Under the pieces are notes generated by a model. That model saw nothing but the letters and a program-made list of their open reading frames with translations, made no database searches and was not told where the DNA came from. A stretch of DNA of 64,000 bases from Aegilops tauschii subsp. strangulata (taxonomy: Eukaryota; Streptophyta; Magnoliopsida; Poales; Poaceae). The translations under genes and the position numbers were made by a program. Below are positions 56,426 to 64,000 of the stretch, in pieces. Numbering within the stretch: position 1 is the stretch's first letter; each line of letters opens with the position of its first letter. Location: positions 141,128,885 through 141,192,884 of the forward strand of contig NC_053038.3 in assembly GCF_002575655.3 (NCBI RefSeq). The letters are read 5' to 3'.

Positions 56426-58155
56426 TGTTGGGGAACGTAGTATTTCAAAAAAAATCCTACGATCACACAAGATCTATCTAGGAGAAGCATAGCAACGAGC
56501 GGGGAGAGTGTGTCCACGTACCCTCGTAGACCAAAAGCGGAAGCGTTTAGTAACCTGGTTGATGTAGTCGAACATCTTCGCGGTCCAACCGATCCAAGTA
56601 CCGAACGCACGACACCTCCGCGATCTACACACGTTCAGCTCGGTGACGTCCCTTGAACTCTTGATCCAGTTGAGGCCGAGGGAGAGTTTCGTCAGCACGA
56701 CGGCGTGGTGACGGTGATGATGAAGTTACCGACGCAGGGCTTGGCCTAAGCACTACGACAATATGACCGAGGTGGAAAACTATGGAGGGGGGCACATCAC
56801 ACGGCTAAAGATCAACTTGTATGTCTATGGGGTGCCCCCTCCCCCGTATATAAAGGAGGGGAGGAGGAGGAGGGCCAGCCACAAGGGGCGCGCCCAAGGG
56901 GGGGATTCCTACTCCTAGTAGGAGTAGGTTTCCCCTTTTCCTAGTCCATGTAGGAGAAGAAGGAAGGAGAGGAAGAAGAGAAGGAAAGGGGGGGCCGCCC
57001 CCTAGCCCTACTCCAATTCGGACCAGCCCATGGGGGGGGGGCGCGGCCTCCCCTTGTGGCCCTTCTCTCCTTTCCACTAAGGCCCATGAAGGCCCAATAT
57101 TTCCCCCGGCGAATTCCCGTAACTCTCCGGTACTCCGAAAAATACCCGAACCACTCAGAACCTTTCCGATGTCCGAATATAGCCTTCCAATATATCGATC
57201 TTTACGTCTCGACCATTTTGAGACTACTCGTCATGTCCTTGATCTCATCCGTGACTCCAAACGAACTTCAGTCATCAAATTACATAACTCATAATACAAA
57301 TCATCATCGAACATTAAGCGTGCGGACCCTACTGGTTCGAGAACTATGTAGACATGACCGAGACACATCTCCGGTCAATAACCAGTAGCGGAACCTGGAT
57401 GCTTGTATTGACTCCTACATATTCTATGAAGATATTTATCAGTCAAACCGCATAACAACATACGTTGTTCCCTTTGTCATCGGTGTGTTACTTGCCCGAG
57501 ATTCAATCGTCGGTATCATCATACGTAGTTCAATCCCGTTACCGGCAAGTCTCTTTACTCGTTTTGTAATGCATCATCCCGCAACTAACTCATTAGTCAC
57601 ATTGCTTGCAAGGCATATAGTGATGAGCATTACCGAGAGGGCCAAGAGATACCTCTCTGATACACGGAATGACAAATCCTAATCTCGATCTATGCCAACT
57701 CAACAAACACCATCGGAGACACCTGTAGAGCATCTTCATAATCACCCAGTTACGTTGTGACGTTTGATAGAACACAAGGTGTTCCTCCGGTATTCGGGAC
57801 TTGCATAATCTCATAGTCAGACGAACATGTATAAGTCATGAAGAAAGCAATAGCAATAAAACTAAATGATCATTATGCTAAGCTAACGGATGGGTCTTGT
57901 CCATCACATCATTCTCTAATGATGTGATCCCGTTCATCAAAGGAAAACACATGTCTATGGCTAGGAAACTTAACCATCTTTGATTAACGAGCTAGTCAAG
58001 TAGAGGCATACTAGGGACACTTTGTTTTTCTATGTATTCACACATGTACTAAGTTTCCGGTTAATATAATTCCACCATTAATAAGAAACATTTATCATGA
58101 TATAAGGAAATATAAATAACAAATTTATTATTGCCTCTAGTGCATATTTCCATTA
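56426..58155 (-). mobile_element. 5' LTR of the older Copia (Angela-related)
   Basis: About 1730 bp. On plus it starts tgttggggaacgtag and ends gcatatttccatta, where the canonical end would be ccaaca. It shares the layout and many words of the Angela LTR (attgcctctagtgcatattt, caccagttacgttgtgac-like text) but is strongly diverged. It interrupts an Athila-type LTR, which resumes at 58156. Confidence 0.85.
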
Positions 58156-59272
58156 GTGGGTCCCCTAGACCTCCACCGACCTCAACTCCAACTCCATATA
58201 GTGACATTCGGGGAGAAAAAAATCAGAGAGAAGGATTCATCATGTTGTACGATATGGAGTTGCCGCCACCTCCTGTTCTTCCTCGAGAGGGCAGATCTGG
58301 AGTTCGTTTTGGGCTCCGGAGAGGGGGAATCGTCGCCATCGTCATCATCAACCATCCTCCATCACCAATTTCATGATGCTCACCACCGTGCGTGAGTAAT
58401 TCCATCATAGGCTTGCTGGACGGTGATGGGTTGGATGATATTTATCATGTAATCGAGTTAGTTTTGTTAGGGTCCGATCCCTAGTATCCATTATGTTATG
58501 AGATTGATGTTGCTATGACTTTGCTATGCTTAATGCTTGTCACTAGGGCCCGAGTGCCATGATTTCAGATATGAAACTATTATTTTTTCATGAATATGTT
58601 TGTGTTCTTGATCCTATCTCGCAAGTTGTAGACACCTATTATGAGTTATGATCCGCATACCCCAAGGTGACAATAATTGGGATTATTTATGGTGATTACC
58701 GTAGTTTGAGGAGTTCATGTATTCACTAAGTGCTAATGCTTTGGTCTGGTTCTCTATTAAAAGGAGGCCTTAATATCCCTTAGTTTCCATTAGGACCCCG
58801 CTGCCACGGGAGGGTAGGACAGAAGATGTCATGCAAGTTTTTTTCCATAAGCATGTATGACTATATTCGAAATACATGCCTACATTATATTGATGAATTG
58901 GAACTAGTTCTTTGTCACTCTAGGTTATAACTGTTGCATGATGAATGTCAGCCGACATAATTGTCCATCATTGATCCATTGCCCAAGAGTTCGTTTCATA
59001 TTGATCTTTGCTAAGTTACTTTGCCGTTGCCACTGTTAAGATTGCTACAAAACTACTACTGTTACTTTTGCACCCGTTACCGATACTTCCATACTACTTT
59101 GCTACTAAATACTTTGCTGCAGATATTAAGTCTTTTAAGTGTGTTTGAATTGACAACTCAGATGCTAATACTTGAGAATATTCTTTGTCTCCCCTTGTGT
59201 TGAATCAATAAATTTGTGATGAATACTCTACCACCGAAAACTGTTGCGATCCCCTATACTTGTGGGTTATCA
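58156..59272 (+). mobile_element. Athila-type Gypsy LTR, 3' part
   Basis: From gtgggtcccctagacc to cttgtgggttatca. I recognise the text (cgagggcagatctggagttcg, ccgctgccacgggagg, gcgatcccctatacttgtgg) as a common Triticeae Athila-type LTR of another family than 60745-62386. The 5' part is missing where the older Copia sits. Short frames are shadows. Confidence 0.8.
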
Positions 59273-59283
59273 AGTCCTTTTTC

Positions 59284-59301
59284 TGGTGCCGTTGCCGGGG
59301 A
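59284..59301 (+). other. Primer-binding site of the Athila-type element
   Basis: tggtgccgttgccgggga, one change from the standard site, 11 bp after the LTR end. It defines the LTR to its left as the 5' LTR. Confidence 0.85.
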
Positions 59302-59348
59302 GCATAGCTCTATTCTTTGAGTGATCACTCTAGTGTGCTACGGATCAC

Positions 59349-59507
59349 TCTACTACAAATATTTAGTCTCTAGGTGTGGTTCAATTAACAACTCAACTGC
59401 TAATACTTACAAATATTCTTTGGCTCCCCTTGTGTCGAATCAACGATTTTGGGTTGCATACTCTACCCTCGAAAACTATTGCGATCCCCTATACTTGTGG
59501 ATTATCA
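59349..59507 (+). repeat. Second copy of the LTR 3' end
   Basis: The last ~160 bp of the LTR are repeated (gtcgaatcaacgattttggg, then cgatcccctatacttgtgg and attatca) only about 75 bp after the primer-binding site. Very little internal sequence therefore lies between two LTR ends, pointing to an internal deletion or recombination product. Confidence 0.75.
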
Positions 59508-59530
59508 GGATGTGATGCCTATATATGAAT

Positions 59531-60722
59531 TTTTTTTAGAAAAGGAGGATGACCCCCGGCCTCTGCATCTGGGAGATGCATACGGCCACTTTATTGATTA
59601 TTCTCGAGGACCTTACAAAGTATTACAACAATATGCCTGAATCCACCATCTCGGCAACATATGCCGCTAATCCTATCCATATGATAAAGGGGTGCTAGCT
59701 GGGCCTCTCAGACCACTCACCTAAGCCTAACATCGAAAGCCGGAAGCCCCAGCCGAGCGACATACCGGGTCTGGGGCACAATCCGGTCAGACGGACTCGT
59801 GTGTCGTCGCCGCCATCTTCCACAGGTCCGTCTTCAGATCATATTGAGGCATCTACCTTGTTTGGCCACTCAGCCATCGATGTCACCATGACGCCAGACA
59901 GCTACCACCTCCTGCGCGAGTCCATCCCGCACATCGGACGCCGAGCCTCCACAGCGCCATGCCGCCGATAACCGCCGCCATCAATGTGTGAGATGAAGCA
60001 CCGCTCCGCCAAGTCCGGCAGGGCTGCTGAAGACCAAGCACCGTGGAAGGAGTCCGAGGCTGAGCACATAGGCGGCAGAGCGCCAACGCACCACCACCAG
60101 ACGAACTCCGACCACGCCACCAACCACCGCCAAGCAACCAAAGCATCACATCCACCCCAAGCTCAGCACGAACGACACCCCTAAGAGGGTGACGACGCCC
60201 GGAGCGCCGCTATCGCTCGACCCAGCAAGGATTTGGGCTTTCGCCCAGCATACGAGCCACCTCCCACCTCCAGCCGCCAAACAGGTACAACTCCAGCGAC
60301 AAAGGCCGCCCAAAGCAGGACCATCGGAGGCAGCCCTGGTTGAAGTAGACGGAAGCCTTCATATATGGATCGGCCGCCGCCGAGACGCCCGCACCACAGC
60401 CGCCACCTGTCGCCGCCGAGACGCCCGCACCACAGCCGCCACCTGCCGCCGCCTTGCCACCCCCGCGGCCGAGGAAGAACGGCCAGCACCAACAAGCACC
60501 GGTCACCGCAGACCCGGCGTGGATCCACCAGCCGAGGCCGCCGCCACGGATCCAAAGCCCCCCGAGGAAGAACGGGGCGGCCAGATCCTCGCCGCCACCT
60601 TCATCGGCGGCCGAGCGGCGAGCCGGCGGCCACCTACGGTGGCGACGAGGGAGAGGAGAGGTGGGGGAGAGGGCCGGCGGCGGGCCAGGGTTACGCCGCC
60701 CGAGTCGCCCCTGCGGGAGCCA
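59531..60722 (-). mobile_element. 5'-truncated LINE 3' end, inserted in antisense
   Basis: On minus it ends with gatgcagaggccgggggtca, tcctccttttct and an A run (T run at 59530-59537), the typical 3' UTR end of grass L1 LINEs. The body is GC-rich with frames on both strands that I do not recognise. An 8-bp repeat, cctatata, flanks it (59518-59525 and 60723-60730), a likely target duplication. Confidence 0.65.
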
Positions 60723-60744
60723 CCTATATAATCATAACTATGCG

Positions 60745-62386
60745 TGATATGTCTTCAACGCATCTATAATTTATGAAGTATTCATGCCATGTTTACAACA
60801 ATTCTATGTGGTTTTGGTATGATTTGAATGGAACTAACCCGGACAGATGTTTTTTTCAGCAGAACTACCGTGGCGTTGATTTTTGTGCAGAAATCAAAGT
60901 TCTCCGAATGAGCTGAAACTTTTTGACACTTTTTTTTGAACAAAAGAGGCACTAGAAGATTTGGGGGGGGGCAGAAGGTGAAGGAGTTGGCCACCACCCA
61001 ACAGGGAGCGTCAGGGGCCTTGCCCGTGTGCTAGTGGGTGGTGGAGCCCTCGAAGCCCATCTTCGCATGAAACCGACGCCAAAAAATCCTATAGATACAT
61101 AAACCCCCAGAAAAAAACCTAGATCAGAAGTTCCGCCGCCGCAAGCCTCTGTAACCACGAAAAACCAATCTAGCCTCCATTTCGGCACCCTACTGAAGGG
61201 GGAAATCATCACCGGAGGCCATCTTCATCATCCTGGCGGCCACCATGATGAGGAGGGAGTAGTCCGCCCTCGGGGCTCAGCATTTGTACCAGTAGCTATG
61301 TGTTTAATCTCTCTCTCTCTCGTGTTCTTGATTTGGCATGATCTTGATGCATCGCGAGCTTTGTTAATATAGTTGGATCATATGGTGTTTCTCCCTCTCT
61401 ATCTTGTTGTGATGAATTGAGTTTTCCCTTTGAGATTTTGTTTTATCAGATTGAATAATTCTATGGATTTGAGAGCACTTGATGTATGCCTTGCTATGAA
61501 TACCCGTGGTGACAATGGGGTACCATATTCATTCACTTGATATATGTTTTGGCACTCAACTCGCAGATTCCCAAGGTGACATTGGGGTAATCTATGCATA
61601 GGGTTTGATGCACGTTTCGTCCTTGTTTCTCTGGTAGAAGTCTTGGGGCACTCTTTGAGGTTCTTTGTATTGGATTGAGTATTATGAATCTTAAATTGTT
61701 TGATGCATATCGTATAATCAACTCATGGATACTCGTGGTGATATTGGAGTATCTAGGTGACATTAGAGTTGGTTGATGTGTATCATATGGTGTTATTTTA
61801 GTACGAACTCTTGGATAGATCGATCAGAAAGAATAACTTGGTGTTATTTTAGTACGAACTCTTGGATAGATCGATCGAAACGATAACTTTGAGGTGGTTT
61901 TGTACCCTACAACAATTTCTTCTTATGTTCTCCGATAGATAGGAACTTTGGAGAGATTCTTCGTCACACGTTGAGGGATGGTTATATGATCTAATTATAT
62001 TGTCATTGTTGAGAGATTGCACTAGCGAAAGTATGGACCCTAGGACTCATTTTCAAGCATGCAATACCGTTTGTGCTCCATTTTATCAATTGCTACCATG
62101 CAAAAATAAATATCTACTATCATTACTACACTTGTATCACCATCTCTTCGCCGAACTACTGCACCAATATGATTTACCATTATATTTGGTGTGTTGGGGA
62201 CACAAGAGACTTTTTATTATTTGGTTGCCGAGTTGTTTGAGAGACCATCTTCATCCTACACGCCCCACCCCCTGGATTGATAAATCGTAGGTCATCCACT
62301 TGAGGGAAATTTGCTACTGTCCTACAAAACTCTTTGCTTGGAGGCCCAACACGAATCTACAAGAACAAGTTGTGCAGTAGACATCC
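60745..62386 (+). mobile_element. 5' LTR of Athila-type Gypsy, second copy of the left-edge family
   Basis: Starts tgatatgtcttcaacgcatc and ends cagtagacatcca. It is the inverse-orientation counterpart of 1704-3391, much diverged. A 51-bp unit starting ggtgttattttagtac is tandemly duplicated at 61789-61889; the other copy of the LTR lacks the duplication. Confidence 0.85.
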
Positions 62387-62396
62387 AGCTCTTTTC

Positions 62397-62414
62397 TAGC
62401 ACCCTTGTCGGGGA
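62397..62414 (+). other. Primer-binding site, decayed
   Basis: tagcacccttgtcgggga against the standard tggcgccgttgccgggga. The changes agree with an old insertion. Confidence 0.75.
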
Positions 62415-62599
62415 TGTGAGTGCTTGAAGGTATATATTTAGATCTTTCAATTGAATCTTTTAGTTTCTTGTTTTATCACTAGTTTGGTTTATGTAAAGAA
62501 AACTGCAAAAATGGAATTGATGTGGTCTCATATTATTCATATTTATCATGTCTTTCTTGACAATGATGGAAAGTAAAATTGTGCCCAATTAATAGAAGA

Positions 62600-63485
62600 A
62601 GAATTCAATAAAATGTTTGGCATAGAATATTTTAATGATTAGTATGATTGCAATGTTATGGGTATGAATTCTTTGAATATCCATGATGTTAATGATATGG
62701 AAAGCCATAAGCTTAGGGATGGTATATTTGATGAAAATGATATTTTTACTCCCAAGTTTTTATGAGAAAATTTATTATGATGATAGCATGCCCCTATTTA
62801 TGATGATTATATTGATGAAAGTGGGTTTGGAAGAGTGTCAACTCTAGGTAATGATCCCGCTATTTTAGAGGGTGTTGAATATTATTATAATATTTATGAA
62901 AGTGGATTTGGAGAGGTCATGACTTTATTTAATGATGAATCCACTATTTTGGAAGAGGTTTCAATTGATTATTATGAGAACAAAGTTGCTATATATGATG
63001 ATTATTGTGACGACATGTATGCTATAAAGAACAATCATAACCATGAAATTTTTCATCATGTTAGTTCTCAAATTGATTATGTAAATCAAGTATCACGTGA
63101 TAGTTATTTTGTTGAATTTTCTCCCACCACTATTCATGAGAAGAAAATTGCTTATGTGGAGACTTATAAAAATTCTATGCATGTGGATCATGAAAAGAAT
63201 ACTTTATGTGATAGCTATATTGTTGAATTCATTCACGATTCTACTGAAAATTATTACGAGAGAGGAATATATGCTTCTACATATCTCAATAATATCAAGT
63301 TTCCTCTCTATGTGTTGAAAGTTTTGGAGTTATGCATGTTTTGCCTTCCAATGCTACTTGATTCTTGTTCCCATGAATTATTTGCGCACAAAATCCCTAT
63401 GCATAGGAAGTGGGTTAGGCTTAAATGTGCTAGTCATATGCTTCATGATGCTCTCTTTATATTTCAATTCTTATCTTTTATGTGA
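62600..63485 (+). pseudogene. Athila-type element protein of unknown function
   Basis: The longest open part is 62835-63485, with KVAIYDDYCDDMYAIKNNHN, DSYFVEFSPTTIHEKKIAYV, CDSYIVEFIHDSTENYYERG, LPMLLDSCSHELFAHKIPMH and a TGA end after FQFLSFM. Upstream text (GMNSLNIHDVNDMESHKLRD, about 62660) is separated by stops. The left-edge element encodes the same protein on minus. The conserved wording between two diverged copies suggests the protein was once under selection within the family. It lies between primer site and gag. I know no domain in it. Confidence 0.6.
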
Positions 63486-64000
63486 GCATCATTGAAATCA
63501 TCGCCTAGCTAAAAAGACATTAAAGAAAAGTGCTTGTTGGGAGACAATCTGACAATTTTACCTACTGTTTCTGTGTGTTCACATGATTAAGCTACTGTAG
63601 TAATCATGTTTTATAGCTTTTTTCAATAAAATGCCAAGTAAATCCTTTGGGATAGTGTGGATGATAGTTGACCTGATTCTGTGCAAAAACAGAAACTTTT
63701 GCGCCAGCAACAGAATTGTTAAAAAAACACTGGGGCATTGAAAAATTCTGATTTTTTTTACAGAGATTGATATACAAATTTCCCACATTTTCCTAGTTTT
63801 CAGAAATTTTGGAGTTACAGAAGTATGGTTAATGTTTAGATTACTACAGATTGTTTTTTTGACAGATTATGTTTTCAATGCATAGTTTGCTTGCATCCTA
63901 GTTTCTATGGCTTATATTGCTCAATATAAATTTTGGAAATGATAAGGCACTGTAGGAAGTGTGTGAGAATAATTTTGAATCTTTTCTTTGACAATACCAA
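63486..64000 (+). other. Athila-type internal sequence to the window edge
   Basis: AT-rich, non-coding, with words typical of the zone between the unknown protein and gag (cagagattgatatacaaattt). No gag is reached before 64000. Confidence 0.55.

Noticed and set aside
60181..60769. Overlapping Pro/Arg-rich frames of up to 180 codons
   Set aside because: They lie in the GC-rich body of a 5'-truncated LINE fragment, on both strands at once.

Overview
The window looks like nuclear intergenic DNA of a Triticeae grass (wheat, Aegilops or a close relative). The basis is recognition from memory of family-level sequence: a full-length Angela/WIS/BARE-type Copia element, Athila-type Gypsy LTRs with the TGGCGCCGTTGCCGGGGA primer-binding site, Stowaway MITEs, and CACTA transposons with gccgtcc-type and gggcc-type subterminal repeats. 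No database search was possible. I found no convincing host gene; nearly all coding capacity belongs to transposable elements, most of them broken.

Layout. 1-1036: minus-strand Gypsy pol fragment, running off the left edge. 1037-3391: minus-strand Athila-type LTR with internal sequence. 3392-5780: unclassified DNA with degenerate tandem repeats. 5780-10119: L1-type LINE with a decayed ORF1 and the start of ORF2. 10120-31306: Tat-type Gypsy element that has lost its 5' LTR. It carries gag-pro-pol on the plus strand and an eight-exon antisense gene with its own promoter, and its 3' LTR is split by a complete Angela-type Copia element (22055-30796, perfect 5-bp duplication TATAG). 31307-33827: truncated Gypsy LTR (TGTAACACC type). 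33828-36892: gag and 5' LTR of another minus-strand Gypsy, with a 143-bp SINE inserted. 36893-43100: unclassified, low-repeat DNA with MITEs. About 43100-54252: right part of a large CACTA element holding a multi-exon gene-like unit with repeated exons; a smaller CACTA (46690-50037, duplication TTT) sits in one of its introns. 54253-58155: older, decayed Copia gag and LTR. 58156-59507: Athila LTR pieces. 59531-60722: 3' end of a minus-strand LINE. 60745-64000: another Athila-type LTR with internal sequence, same family as at the left edge but in the opposite orientation.

The nesting can be read as a history. Angela landed 14 bp inside the 3' LTR of the Tat element. The Tat element lies in the TGTAACACC LTR, and that LTR lies in the gag of the next Gypsy. 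The left halves of all these hosts are missing, which fits a large deletion whose junction is the LINE/Tat border near 10119/10120. The most interesting item is the antisense gene of the Tat element (17584-20942, minus). All exons except the first join in frame through GT-AG introns, there is a 5'-UTR intron, and upstream lie a TATA box and two perfect TGACGTCA palindromes. Second is a 218-nt near-complete hairpin with a 7-nt loop inside the small CACTA (48998-49215).
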